Source: Tetrastigma voinierianum
Taxonomy: Eukaryota; Streptophyta; Magnoliopsida; Vitales; Vitaceae
DNA length: 64,000 nucleotides
Assembly (NCBI GenBank): GCA_016808115.1
Contig: JAEQBH010001848.1
Location: forward strand, 434,001 to 498,000
Direction of reading: 5' to 3'
Shown in pieces: positions 22,690-34,121 of this stretch. How positions within the stretch are numbered: the stretch's first letter is position 1; every line of letters starts with the position of its first letter. Made by a program: the position numbers and the translations under genes. The notes beneath the pieces were generated by a model. The model was given only the letters and a program-made list of their open reading frames with translations. It had not been told where the DNA came from and did no database searches.

Positions 22690-24865
22690 TACGATTCCAT
22701 TGTTGTCTTCTGCTGATCTTACTCTCGGAAAACCCGCAATCGTCTGGCAGCCCCAACCATCGACCGAGCGGTCGTTCATCCATCAGAACTGACCATTCTC
22801 TTCCTCAAGCCTTAAACGGGCCTCTTCCGCTGCAACCAAGGCTTGTTGGCGGCATCACACTCGAAATCTACCTTATTAGGAGCATCCTCGGCAAGCTGTC
22901 AGAGGACATGCAGAGCCTTGAGCTTATTTCGGCTTTTACTGTGCAGACACCAGCTCATCAGCAAATCTCTATGGCGGGCCATGGCCTTCATGCCGGGTGC
23001 GTCCACTCTACGCCTCGGCTCGGACCACCCTTTCATAGCCTCTTTGGCCTGACTCAGTCGGGAAGAAAGTTGAGCCTTCCCTCAAAAAAGCATCAAACGT
23101 CTCTGATGAAAGCCTTAATTGAATGGCTTGACCCAGAAAGCCTCTTGGCGTCTCTCAATGGGGTTCAAGTCATGATGTTGAAGAGGCCATATTTCGGATG
23201 CGACATTGCTGTGAAACATATTAAGAACACGTCAGCATTCATGACTCGATGTTAGTGTTATAAATTAGGGCTCACTATCTTACCAGTTCAGATGATTAGA
23301 TGTAGTTGCAGTTGCAGATCTGTATCCCATCATCAATTATCTGCTGGAGATCTTCTTTGTTAGTGCTAGCAGGAACAGTAACAAAGTAATCTTCGCCCAC
23401 CATTAGCGGGCGACGTGTATCGGAGCATCACGTCATATAGTTGTTTAGGCGGTCGTGGCGGTTTGCCCACTGTTAAAGGCGTCATGACGAATGATGTATA
23501 GCGTCTTCGACTTCCGAGATGCCGTCCCTCTTCCTTGGGAGGCGTTGTGGCGGAAGATAGGGCCACGTCCTTTGACCGATTCTGCAGGCGCTGACCTCTT
23601 GGCCGTCACGAATCAGCTCGGACTGCCGACCCGACTTCGACTTGAGCGGAGGAGGGATCATTTGAAGCGCGAGCGGAAGTCGGGCGGCCTCCCCGACTCC
23701 CCCCAGAGACGCCGTCTCGATATCCGAGCGTCGTTAGATCTTGTCTCGGGCGAGCCCGAAATAATAATCGCTTACGCCAGAGACCTCGGGACCGTTCCGG
23801 CGGCTTCACCCCCTTTACCACGTCTAGGCAGCGGGATGATGACCAAGGAACCCTCATTATTAAGGCGAATGCTTGACAGTACAGGATGTTGAGTCTACGA
23901 TCCGTATTTCCAGCCGCCAGCGGATGTTGATGTGCCTCTTTGATATTAAAGCGCGGCGGTCGGCGATAATCAATGTTCCTATCCATCAACTATTTCTGAA
24001 GGCAATGGTCGCGGGATAATAGGGAGGCTATAGGGAGCCGGATTCTGTCTCATGTTGGATAAATTCTTTGAATCAGAGTGTACAATAGTCTGCTGTGACA
24101 CCTCTTGATAGCCTGTGATTTTGACTTGCTTTCTCCACCCACTTCATTGTTTACCCTTCGACCTCCCTGCACTTTTGATAACCCGTAATCAATTCGTCTG
24201 AAACACACACATACACACCATCAGACTGACCCATTACGGTACACACCTAGAAGGCTGCGATAGGTTAACCTAAAAGGCCTGAGGAACCGGGGTCTCATCG
24301 AGGCCCCTGCCTAGAAGCACCAGCAAGCTCCATCTTAGGCGAATCGGGGACTCAGATTGACCATTTACAGCAGCGCACTGGAAGCAGGCCCATGTGGACA
24401 ATAGGCCACCACAACCCACGCTTTAAGGCATAGATGAAACAAATCTCGATAACGAAGGTCGGGGATTGGTATAAGGGATTGCTTGTGCTCTGATAGGTTA
24501 ATATTTGGACAGTATTAGGGATGGATAGGGTCGGACGCCAATTAAAATGTAAGGCTTGCAATGAGTACGGGCAAGGCGGCTTGACCCTTGGTGCTCGGAG
24601 TAAAAAACACGGCATTATGTTCTCCACCCGGAAAAGGACTCGTGGGTTTCCATCAACTTGAGTCAATGTTATCGGGATCTTGCGATGGGTTCTCAACTCC
24701 TCCATTGTCAGGGAAGAGACGATGTTTCTTGTGAAACGATCCCTCGAGCGAGGCCGTTGCGACACTTGGCGGTGGAGATTTCTTCACCCCACCTCTCGTC
24801 ATTCTGGCGAATCGGCGGAGGAGGGAGGGAGAGCGAGTATCGGCCCAAGCCACATACCAAGCGGG
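22690..24865 (-). pseudogene. Tat antisense ORF (coiled-coil / 'gypsy-type transposase' domain family), decayed
   Basis: The minus strand of the post-integrase region carries a protein-like reading direction. The N-terminal part (24860-24650) is Ser/Pro-rich with MTRGGVKKSPPPS. A central part (about 24600-24380) resembles the plant domain annotated as putative gypsy-type transposon (PF04195), which I match only weakly. A C-terminal coiled-coil segment QALVAAEEARLRLEEENGQF lies at 22855-22796, preceded by RLSQAKEAMKGWSEPRRR (about 23065-23010). Antisense ORFs of unknown role are known in Tat-lineage elements. This one has many stops. Confidence 0.5.
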
Positions 24866-24899
24866 TAAAGGCAAAACCCGCAAACTGGCGAATCACCAG

Positions 24900-25800
24900 T
24901 TTTAATAGGTTCTAGACTTACCCTCATTTAGACCTCAGTAGAAAGGCGATTAGAAAGATAAACCATAATGAAATAGTAATTACAACAAATTGAGAGTGTA
25001 CTTGCCGTAAGCGATCTTGGATGAACGATTCATGACAGAATGCAAAGTTGTAGTAGTGTATATGTTGAAGGTTTCGAACTGGTGAAGGGAATGTAAACCC
25101 GAGGATGATAAGAATGGGAGAGGGAAAACCCGATGTTGTTCACATACCCGATGGCTTGGGACCCTACGGTAGCATTAAATGCGACGTTGAGCCATCACTC
25201 CCTTAGTCATTTGGCTTCCTGGCGATGCTCCAACTCTTAGGGCACGATAGAGGAGCACATGCCAAATTAGTGGGCCCTCCTGTTATTCTAACCTATTGGA
25301 CCCCCACCCAAAGCCGTTCCACTCACTGGGATCACTGAATATCCAAGCCGATGGCTAATGAATCGGCTCCTGCCTCGAGATAGAAAATAAAGTGCAAGAA
25401 TATCGAGATAGACAAGAAATGCATAATAGGAGAATGCGATTTTATTAATTGCACCCAGAAGCGGCATCCATCATTACATTCATGCCCTTATGACTAAGCG
25501 TCCTTATTAAAATAGTTTATAATTAAATTAGAATCAAGAAGAAGCGATGTAGAGGCCAAGAAAGCGGTAACAACATTCACCAAAAACTAAAACAGGAAAA
25601 GATTGAAGAGGCACCAAAAGGGAAGATGAAATTAAAAGCCCACATTTGGCTTGGTAGGGGTATCCTTGGATCTGAGGATTCCATTCCGAGTTTAGAACCA
25701 CGAGGAATGGCGGAACATGGATAATCTATTCCGACTCCACTTAAACCTTGCAATATTTGATCTGGTTCATGCTTGGAAAGCAAATCAAGCGGTTGCCGCA
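24900..25800 (-). other. Presumed leader/intron region of the antisense ORF
   Basis: No coding motif on either strand. On the minus strand it would lie upstream of the antisense ORF start. I could not confirm splice sites or a promoter. The minus-strand ORF at 25577-25801 shows no known domain. Confidence 0.35.
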
Positions 25801-26077
25801 ATCATCCTTCATTCGTGATCCACCAGGAGTTTGATTCGACAAGCGTCTAGCATACTTCGATTGGAAAAATGTGGATAATCGGTGGCACAACGGACCCCAT
25901 CATCCTCCAGGCCTTTTATAGCAACCTCCCGACTGAGGTTATCTCAAGCGACCATCCTATGCACATCAAAAGTTAGAAAATTCACGTTGGAACTGGCTGA
26001 CATCGATTGCTTCTTAGTCCCCATGCTATGCTGGCCAAGCGCGTTTTCTTTTTCCAACTAGGGACGATCGCCTTCCC

Positions 26078-26099
26078 CAGCAGGAAAAATAGGGGGCAT
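26078..26099 (+). other. Polypurine tract of the Tat element
   Basis: CAGGAAAAATAGGGGGCA immediately precedes the TGTGGGTGCC start of the 3' LTR at 26100. A purine tract next to the 3' LTR primes plus-strand DNA synthesis in LTR elements. Confidence 0.7.
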
Positions 26100-27519
26100 T
26101 GTGGGTGCCATGGGCTTTGGCCCATGCCCTCTAGAAACAGGCCTCTCATTCTTACTAAAAATTTATAATTGGGCATTTGCTGCCACCAAATATACCTGAG
26201 TTTTGGACATGTTTGAGAATTGTAATAAAAAATAAAAGTATATTTATTAGGAATAAAATAAAGATAAAAATGAAATAAGCAAGAACTTGGAATTAATACA
26301 ACAGTTAAGGGTAAATTAATAATTTACCAATTCATGACCCAAGGGTCATAATTTAATAAGTGTATATGCCAAAGTAGGATTTTGATATATTGAATAGAGA
26401 ATAAAACAGAGAGTTGGAGGACCAAAGAGTAATAAAATAAAGATATTATAATGAAATAAGGAAGAGAAAAAATTTGTGGAAGAGGCAGTAGGCAGAAGGA
26501 AAGAGGGAGGAAGTTTCCTCGCCCAGGATTAAATAAAGGATGAACAAATAAGGATAAGACCAAAAAATAAATATCTGATTTGGTCTTGGGGAGAAAGAAA
26601 GCGAAAAACAGATAAGAGAAAGAGAAGAAAGGAAGAAGAAGAAGAAAGAAGAAGAAGAGGAAAGAAAGGAAAAAGAAAAGAAGATCACGGAGTATGGGCT
26701 AGAAGTTTTGTATAGAAAAGTATGGAACTATGATTTTGTATAGAAAAGTATGAAATAGTTAGTATGGAACTACTAAAATTTGAGTATGATTTGAGTATGA
26801 GTGTAAGGAACTAGGAATATTAATATAGAAACATGGGTGTATGGATACATGTCTTGGGTTGTATGGAGTCTGGTTTTGAAAGTGCAGACGGGTTTAGATA
26901 CATAGTTTAGAACCCTCTATCTTATGTACGGTTTGGAGTTTGGGAACTCTAAACTCATTTCGGTATCAGGGTTGAGTTGAGAAAAGTTCTAAAAACTCTG
27001 TAGTTGTGTTTTTTGGGATGAGAATTTAGTTGCAAGTTGAACCCGAGAAAATTCCCTATTTTGATCATATCGTATGGGACCTTAGAACGGGTTTTAAATG
27101 AAATAAAGAATTTAGAAGTGAGTCAGCCACAGTAAATTGTAGCACATCAATGAAATTGATGTTAGGCTTTTAATTCTTGATTTGGACCTACGTAGACTAA
27201 GTTATGGTCCTTTACCGAGGCTCAGATCAGCTAGATCTGGTCGGTGGGTCCTCGAGTTCAGTCATGCGGACCTTAGAACAGGTTTTAGGGTCCAGAAATA
27301 AAGAGGGTGTTAGTGGTCCCTTGCAGGAAAGTACAGCCACATCGGTGAACTTGATGTTAAGTTTTAAATTTACCGGTCGGACATCTGCCAGGCCGAGTTA
27401 TGAGTCAACTGCTGAGCAGTCAAATGGGCAGAGGTGGTCATAGAGGTCGTCAGCGAGAGGGTCCACAGGACACTCATGTGGTAAATCAGCGGGACCTCAT
27501 GCGTGAGTCAGCGGACCTC

Positions 27520-27720
27520 CTCTGCGACCGAGACCTCATGCTGCGGAAGGTCCAGCGTCGCCGTCACAGCGGTAAGTAAACCCCCATCACGGCGGGGTCG
27601 GCGGACCTACGTCACGGCGGGTGGCGGACCCCATCACGGCCGAGGTCACCCCATCCTGGCGAGGTCGGCGGGCCCATCGGCGGTCGGGCCTCGTCTGTGG
27701 GTCAGCATCGCCGTTCGGTT
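27520..27720. repeat. GC-rich short tandem repeat
   Basis: CCCATCACGGCGGGGTCGGC-like units of about 25-30 bp recur four or five times (CCCATCACGGCGG, ACGTCACGGCGGG, CCCATCACGGCCGAGG, CCCATCCTGGCGAGG). The GC content stands out sharply from its surroundings. Confidence 0.65.
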
Positions 27721-27759
27721 GAGTGGTAGGCGCCGTGATCAGGTGTGACGCCCGTCTGC

Positions 27760-29030
27760 CGAAGGTCGGCTCATCAGGATTTGGCTGCGTATGACTCCGA
27801 AGCCGAAGATTATTATCTCACGCTTCGTCTGAACTCAGATTCGAGATTGTTCTTGGACTCTATGGAAAGCCCATTGAGTCAGAATACATTCGTATCACGC
27901 AGGGAGATGGTAGATTGTCATACCGGGGTTGTTAGAACAAACTCAACCGGAATCAGCTCAATCAACGATTAGATGAAATATTGAGATTAACTCGTATGAC
28001 CTCCAGCCGGAAGGTCATATCTCATAGTCTGAACTCCGATTTGGGTGTTCTTGGACTCATGGAAAGCCATTGAATACCGAAATACATTGATATGCCTGAG
28101 GAGGGATAGTAGGTATCGGACCGGTGTTGAACACAGCTCACCGGATTGATTCAATCGTCGATTCGGGATTTGACTTCGACCTCCAACCCCCGGGAAGGTC
28201 CTCTCAGCCGATGCGAACTGCGTTTGGGTGTTTCTGGACGCTGTGAAGCCGTTCAATTAGATACATTGATGTGCCTGGAGGATGTAGGTGTCAGACCAGT
28301 AGATCGAGCTCATTGGACCAGTCCAGCTAGTCCGATTCAAGTTTGATTCACGTGTGACCTCGACTTCGGAAGGTCATAACTCGCCGTCGAACTCGATTCG
28401 GGTGTTCTTAGACTCTATGGAAAGCCATTGAACCAAAACAATTGAGTATGCCTGAGGAGGATATTAGGTGTCATACTGAGGTGATAGATCAGGAAAGCTC
28501 GTCCAGGTCGAGGTCAACCTTGTCAGGTTCGAGTTTGATTCCGTGTGACACCAAACGGAGGTCCTTAACTCTTGCGTCAGGAACTTCGATTGGTGCTTGG
28601 GCTATGGAAAGCCCATTGAGTCGAGAATACGATGATATACCTGAAGAAGGTATTAGGTGTCAGACCGAGGTGATAGATCAGGCTCACGTCCAGGTCAGGT
28701 CCAGCTCGTCGATTCGGGATGTTGATTACATTATGGCCTCCCACTGACTTGAGGAGGTCATAGCTCCTTAATCAGACTCAAGATTCGGTGTTCTTGGACT
28801 CTATGGAAAGCCATTGAGTCAAGAATACGTTGATATGCCTGAGGAGGGATATTGGGTGTCATCTAGGGTGATAGATCGAGCTCGTCCAGGTCAGGTCGGC
28901 TGGAATCCGGGTTCGAGATTTGATTACGTTTGACTCAGGCTTAGGAAGGTCATAACTCATTAAGTAGAACTCAGATTCAGTTGTTCTGGACTACATGGGA
29001 AAACCAGGTGGAGTCAGAATGCAGCCATAT
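27760..29030 (+). repeat. Tandem array with about 190-bp unit, seven copies
   Basis: The anchor GGACTCTATGGAAAGCCATT recurs with changes at about 27857, 28053, 28227, 28411, 28600, 28797 and 28987. Each unit also carries GACCTCxxxCxxGGAAGGTCAT, GAACTCxGATTxGGGTGTTC and ATGCCTGAGGAGGATATTAG followed by GTGTCA. The units are diverged and contain no reading frame. Confidence 0.88.
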
Positions 29031-29039
29031 ATAGTATAG

Positions 29040-30720
29040 AAAGAAAGGGGGAGCTCATATTAGATCAGTAGGAAAGCAGTAGCCAGATATGGAGTAAATA
29101 TGGTATATCATATAACATAAGATGATACAAAGTATAAGATAGATAAAAGTACAATCTAGTTTATAAATACCTCAAATGTAGGTATAAGTTCTATAACTCT
29201 TATGGGAGTTAGAAATGATATTACAAATTGAAATGCAAATACCAAATGTATTGAGTATATATAAGTAAGATATGATAATAAAAATTACAGCAAATATAAG
29301 TTAACAAATTAAGATGTTAAGAGGAATAAGTACATACACAGATAATAAGCATGTATGAATATAAGAATGAGTAAATCATATGATGATGGATTCCTATACA
29401 AATGTTATAGGCTAATATATGAGATAATATATTAGAACATGATATGAATGAGAGTGAAGAGATGAATATGAATAGCTAAAACATGAAGGCAATCACGTGT
29501 AGATAATTATATATAGAAATGATATACATGTATTGTAAAGAAGAAATAGGAGAATATTGATATGAAATATAGATATAACAATCTGATTAAAAATATGAAA
29601 CATATAATATACCTTTGTATAAAATTATATGTATGGAACATATATAAGCATGGGTATATGACAAGTATAGAATATGAAAAATGCAAAGTTAGAATAAATG
29701 ATTGTATATATCTCACATATGATTCACCAGAATGACAATAATAATTGAGCAGCTGGACTATATCTTGAACATGAATAAATGTCAGTTATGCTGCTTAGAA
29801 CTGGTAGGGGATAGATAGGCATGCACATCAAAGATACAAGTTCGATATTTGCGCCTGCTGGTCGTACGACATATCCTGCTGGACACAAATACGCTGTAGT
29901 GGTCGTACCACAGTCGCCTCTGGCCCTCATGAAACCACTATTTCACGTAGTGAGTACAACAGCCTCGGGTCCCTCATGGACCACTATTTCATATAGTGAG
30001 TATACGCCTTCAGCTCACACCACTGCTTTCATACAAATGTAAGATACGCCGGTCCTCACGCTTCCTTATCCACTTCTGCCATGCAGTGCATTTAAACATA
30101 AAACAACCTGGAATGTAGGTAATATATAACATGATATTAGTAAGAGCAAAGATCGCTTAATGCGACGATAAGATGACAAGTATACATATTAAGAAGCAAA
30201 GTGTCAATGACACGATAAAGTATATGAACAAGTATAGTACATGAAAGAGAAAGTAATATGAAAAGTATACAGGAAAACAGTATGTGAAAACAAGATATGA
30301 CGTTATTACGATAACAAGATATGAAAAACAAGACATGATGATATACATGATAACAAAGACATGATAACAAAGACATGAAAATAGAACATATCAAACAGAT
30401 ATAAGATATAAGCAATGAAAGTAATATATGTATAAGAATATGATTACGCATAAAGATAAAGTTATGCGATATAAATATATAGTAGACATACCTAATGAAC
30501 TGAGTGTAACACGCTTAGCGAACACATGATAGAAAAACGCATAAGTGCAAAGAATCCATAGATAAGAAAAGACGACACAAAGACAAGAATACACAAAGAA
30601 AAGATAGACAGCAGATATGTCAAACATTGCAGAACATGCGATACGTAGACAAATAAGAATGTAAAAAGCATTTATAAAGCACATAAAAGCTATACGCATA
30701 CAAAGGTCGAGATGGTCACC
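29040..30720. other. AT-rich part of the Tat 3' LTR region
   Basis: Mostly ATATGA/AAGATA-rich text without coding signal. A short direct repeat ACATGATAACAAAG occurs at about 30345 and 30359. Hydrophobic minus-strand ORFs here are by-products of the AT-rich composition. Confidence 0.55.
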
Positions 30721-31725
30721 ATTGGTGGTCGTCCACGCTTATGTTCCCACTAAGCGTAAAGCTAAAGACCTTGCTCAATCCGCTGCAGATAAGCCAGAAG
30801 ACGATAGAGGATGCGACATCCCACACAATAGGCAGCCAAACAGATATGCTCACCGCACTACTTCCTCGACCCCGATGTTTTGTATTGTAAAAAATGTACA
30901 CATGTGAGCAGTAGTGGGACTCAATATATGTATATATATATATCGAAAGTGACACCACCTCGTGTGGTAGTTCTTTATATACGAAACGATTGTTATTACG
31001 TAAATCAGTTTCAGATAACCACAGACAAGTTCGCCTCTCGGGAAAGAACAAGGCCAATCAGCCCCAAGATATACCCTCAGTCTCTGATTCCTGGGCTCTA
31101 GATCCGCCTAATCTGGGTCGACCGGAATGGGGCGACACTGCCCAGCCTGGCCGCCTCAGCCCAATTTAAGAGTTGAGACCCATATATCCTCCCCTACCCG
31201 AAAAGGAGTCAAGCATGCTCCGTATACACATCTCTTCCCATTCGAGACTTTATTTAAGAACGCTGGTTTCGACGAACTCCTCCGGGTTAGTAATATGCAC
31301 CCTTCCAATGAATCAATATGCGCAATATCACCGAGAACAAGCACTCGAGACCCTCCATTCGTGAACACATCTATTTAAAATAAGACATTTTAGGTCTTCC
31401 ACCCGGCAGATATGCGCTCACTTCCTCCTTCCTGTATTTCAGAAATCATCAACTTCCACCTGGGGGCGCCAATGCCCTTCCTCTCGATAAAAGAAGCGTC
31501 ACCGCCACAGCGTCGCTGACGAGATCTCGTGGCACCGGCGATCCAGAATTCTTCATAAAAGTGAAAAGTCTAATCTCAGTTATCTGCACGCAGCTCCCAT
31601 CGCTGCTCTGCTTTCTGCTGCATTATCGTGTATTGCGCCAGATGCTCCGACGATCCAAATGACCTCGTAAGACTCGAGATTACATGAATTTTAAAAGATA
31701 AATTTTAAATATAGTAACTTTACTT

Positions 31726-31914
31726 TTAATTGCATATCTCGTCTCGGAGATGACGAAGCAGGACCCGAGCCTTTGTGGCGTCCAACATGGCAAAGCTAAT
31801 CACGTCATCCAAAAAACGGCGTCGTTTCATGATTGGACGACATCCCTCATTAGGCTTTCTCATCCTCCCAATTCGGATAGAATCATAGACAGCCTTGGTC
31901 AAGGCTCGATACAT
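31726..31914 (-). CDS. Small hypothetical protein, 62 residues
   Basis: An intact minus-strand ORF starts at the ATG at 31914 and ends with TAA at 31726. It is basic and charged: MYRALTKAVYDSIRIGRM, a KRRRF patch, FLDDVISFAMLDATKARVLL and a final RDEICN. A longer frame without ATG extends upstream to a TGA. I do not recognise the family. It lies in a small non-transposon island between the Tat 3' LTR and the copia 5' LTR, so it may be an exon or 3' part of a real but damaged gene. Random occurrence cannot be excluded. Confidence 0.35.
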   Translation of the reverse strand: MYRALTKAVYDSIRIGRMRKPNEGCRPIMKRRRFLDDVISFAMLDATKARVLLRHLRDEICN

Positions 31915-32126
31915 TAGGATTTCTTCTTCCTTCCTTATCCGTTCCAAGATAGATGATGGCCCTCATTTTCTCTCCTATCTTTCAATTAGGATTTTATTTT
32001 TCGTTTAGGGTTTAATCTTGATTGAATTTGACGTAGTGTCGGATTGCATCTGGATTAGTTTCTGTCCTATCACCGATTAGTTTTCGCACGATACAACCTA
32101 GGGTTTCATCTCGATTCAACTTAGTT

Positions 32127-32276
32127 TCAGGTATTTTTTTTCGTCCCCGGTGTCTTCTTGATCTGGCCATGCAGTTCAAAGAAATAGAGTGGTACACAGT
32201 GTTTGAAGAGAGCTGGGACTTGGAGTGTAAAGAAGAAGATGGGTGGGGTACGTGTAATTGAAGCCAGAGCTGCCAT
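32127..32276 (-). CDS. Short ORF with plastid-transit-like N-terminus, 49 residues, possibly broken
   Basis: The minus-strand ATG at 32276 gives MAALASITRTPPIFFFTLQ, which has the composition of a chloroplast transit peptide (Met-Ala start, Ser/Thr/hydroxyl-rich, few acidic residues). The frame ends at TGA 32127-32129. An overlapping frame continues with SISLNCMARSRRHRGRKK, so a frameshift may separate two parts of one former protein. I do not recognise the gene. It lies upstream, in the same orientation, of the 62-residue ORF at 31726-31914. Confidence 0.35.
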   Translation of the reverse strand: MAALASITRTPPIFFFTLQVPALFKHCVPLYFFELHGQIKKTPGTKKNT

Positions 32277-32753
32277 TTTTCCTAAAAGAGTAAGAGTTGG
32301 AGGACACTTGTGAAAATCTCAGCAGCTTTTGCCCTTTTGCCAATGAATGGGAGTGTGAAACGAAATTGAAGCATTTGACTTGGGCGAATTTTTTTTTCAT
32401 CCTCGTTTCCTTTTCTGGGTCTAGTAATAAAGCCTCATCATTTGATAAAAACCAGGTTTGTTAATGAGTACCTTCATCATTTTCCATTGCAATAGTTGAT
32501 GAATCATTATTGCTCATCCGGCTAAGACAAGTGGCGCCGGTGAAGACAAGTGACCCGAAGGGAAGCACCGTTCCGGTTTTTTCTCACTAACTCGCACAAG
32601 TTAGAGTTTTCTAGATTTTCTTGGAATTTGATTAATTTTGTATCATATTATTATTAATTAAACATTTCGGTAATTCCAAAACCAGGAGATGCTCTGTCAC
32701 GTTGGATGCCAGCAGGCTCGGCTTCAGCATATCCGAGACTAGATATGCAATTA

Positions 32754-32904
32754 TGTTAGTGATGAGGATCTTCAACCCAGTACACCTGAATTACAACGTA
32801 GACAAACTGCTGCAACTGTAGTTTCCTTTTTTTTTTTTGTTTTATCTTCAATATAAAAATAAGTTCTTCTCTTCTTCATGTTCAACGTCTTCTGATATTC
32901 AATA
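32754..32904 (+). repeat. Copia 5' LTR (151 bp, shortened)
   Basis: It begins TGTTAGTGATGAGGATC and ends TTCTGATATTCAATA. Compared with the 3' LTR it lacks about 75 bp between CTGCTGCAACT and GTTTCCT. The missing segment in the 3' copy contains the TATA motif (GTATATAAAAAG), so this LTR has lost its core promoter. Confidence 0.9.
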
Positions 32905-32915
32905 TGGTATCAGAG
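32905..32915 (+). other. Primer-binding site, initiator tRNA-Met
   Basis: TGGTATCAGAG follows the LTR directly, the standard site complementary to the 3' end of plant initiator tRNA-Met. Confidence 0.93.
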
Positions 32916-32930
32916 TTTAATAAGCCATCA

Positions 32931-33780
32931 ATGGCGTCAATCTCCTCTCCCTCTGTTCCGTATCCGTCCGCTCCAATTCAACATTAGTCCGTGGTGCTTC
33001 CAACCAATCTTGCATCAGTCTCTATCCGACTAGATTGACCCAATTATATGCTTTGGCGATCTCAGATCATTCCTACAGTGCGTGCCTACAATATGGAAAC
33101 TTTTCTCTTTGGAACAACATCTCCACCGATCAATGATTCTTCCAATTCCTCTGCAACTTCTGTGAATTCTGAGGTAAATCCGGAGTATCTTCAATGGATC
33201 CGATTAGATCAGTTTCTTCTCGGTTGGATTCTATCATCCATCTCAGAGTCTATGCTGGGGCATGTCGTTAATTGTACTACTTCTGAAATCTGGAAAATAC
33301 TTGATCAATTGTTTTCCACAAAATCCAAGGCTAGAGTACTTCATCTGTGTTTTCTTTTGCAAACTACAAAAAGGGGATCCATGGCGGTTGAGGATTATAT
33401 ACTGAAAATGAGATCCTTAGCACACGAATCAATGCTTGCTGGTCAGCAAGTTTCTGATGATGATTTGGTTCTATATGTTTTGGGTGGCTTGGGACCTGAA
33501 TTTGAGTCTGTCACTGCTAGAGAATCTGTTACTCTTTCAAAAGTACAATTCATGCTTCAAACACATGAACAAAGACTTGCTAGTTTTAATACTTCACCAA
33601 ATGAGCATCTCATTTCTTTGTTAATATTACTCAACAGCATGATAATATCAATTCTCAACGGGGCACTTCGTATGATAACATTTAACGAGGTAGTCGTCAT
33701 GGTCTAGGCTCTCCTGGTGGTCGTGGTCCAAGATTATTTTGCCAGATCAAAAGGAGGTCATTCTGCAGTTAAATGTTATC
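32931..33780 (+). pseudogene. Copia gag pseudogene
   Basis: The start MASISSPSVPYPSAP (32931) runs to an early stop; an open stretch then covers about 33048-33707. It shows WRSQIIPTVRAYNMETFLFG, EYLQWIRLDQFLLGWILSSI, ARVLHLCFLLQTTKRGSMAV and DDDLVLYVLGGLGPEFESV, the canonical UBN2-type copia gag. A zinc knuckle remnant (CQI ... KGGHSAVKCYHRFD) follows after a frameshift, with the second cysteine region deleted. Gag would package the element's RNA. Confidence 0.9.
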
Positions 33781-34121
33781 ATCGGTTTGATGCTAGTTTT
33801 CTTGGAAATTCAGTCTCACATAGTGGTGCTCATCCCACGCCCACACTACTACAACATCCTCATGCCTACATAACCACTTCCGAGTCCCCTACTAACTCTG
33901 CCTGGTACCTAGACAGCGGTGCTACTCACCATACCACGCCCAATGCAGCTGACTTAACTTCCAAATCTGCATATACAGGTTCAGACTCTCTTGTTGTTGG
34001 TAATGGTTCTTCCCTTCCTATTTCTCATATTGGCTCTACCTCTATTTCCGCCTCTAAACCTCTTCAACTTCGCAACATTCTCTTAGTACCTCCTCTGTTC
34101 CTCCTATCAATTCTGCTCTAG
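33781..34121 (+). pseudogene. Copia protease pseudogene
   Basis: WYLDSGATHHTTPN carries the intact aspartic protease signature D-S-G-A. It is followed by VVGNGSSLPISHIGSTSI and LQLRNILLVP, the normal copia protease end. After LLVP the sequence jumps to the linker beyond integrase, so the whole integrase is deleted. Confidence 0.88.

Larger units (their letters stand above)
15345..31680 (+). mobile_element. Ty3/gypsy retrotransposon, Tat lineage, decayed, about 16 kb
   Basis: Ordered parts on the plus strand are a reduced 5' LTR, gag, protease, RT, RNase H, a second RNase H, integrase, a 66-bp satellite, an antisense ORF, a polypurine tract and a long 3' LTR. The extra RNase H domain, the long spacer after integrase and an antisense ORF are known features of Tat/Ogre-type elements. 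All coding modules contain stops and shifts. The 5' and 3' LTRs share a 3' block (about 15440-15800 with 31178-31560). The 3' LTR may contain later insertions, so its natural length is uncertain. Confidence 0.8.
26100..31680 (+). repeat. Tat 3' LTR, up to 5.6 kb, with internal repeats or insertions
   Basis: It starts TGTGGGTGCCATGGG after the polypurine tract, and its last 0.5 kb (31178-31680) matches the 5' LTR. Between lie a purine-rich tract (26480-26690), a 205-bp direct duplication (27061/27271), a GC-rich patch, a roughly 190-bp tandem array and a long AT-rich tract. Either this is a naturally long LTR, as in Ogre-type elements, or a second LTR inserted here; TGTGACGCCCG at 27746 resembles a Tekay LTR start. 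I cannot decide between these. Confidence 0.55.

Noticed and set aside
23491..23989. Two overlapping ORFs of about 130 residues on opposite strands
   Set aside because: GC-rich stretch of the Tat antisense region. Neither shows a domain, and the mutual overlap is expected from low stop frequency in GC-rich DNA.
26324..26688. Phe/Ser-rich hydrophobic minus-strand proteins
   Set aside because: They are the complement of a purine-rich LTR tract (GAAGAAGAAAG), which always yields Phe/Ser/Leu-rich frames.
30137..30699. Membrane-protein-like minus-strand ORFs
   Set aside because: Composition artefact of an ATATGA-rich tract. Overlapping frames show the same Tyr/Ile/Cys bias and no conserved motif.
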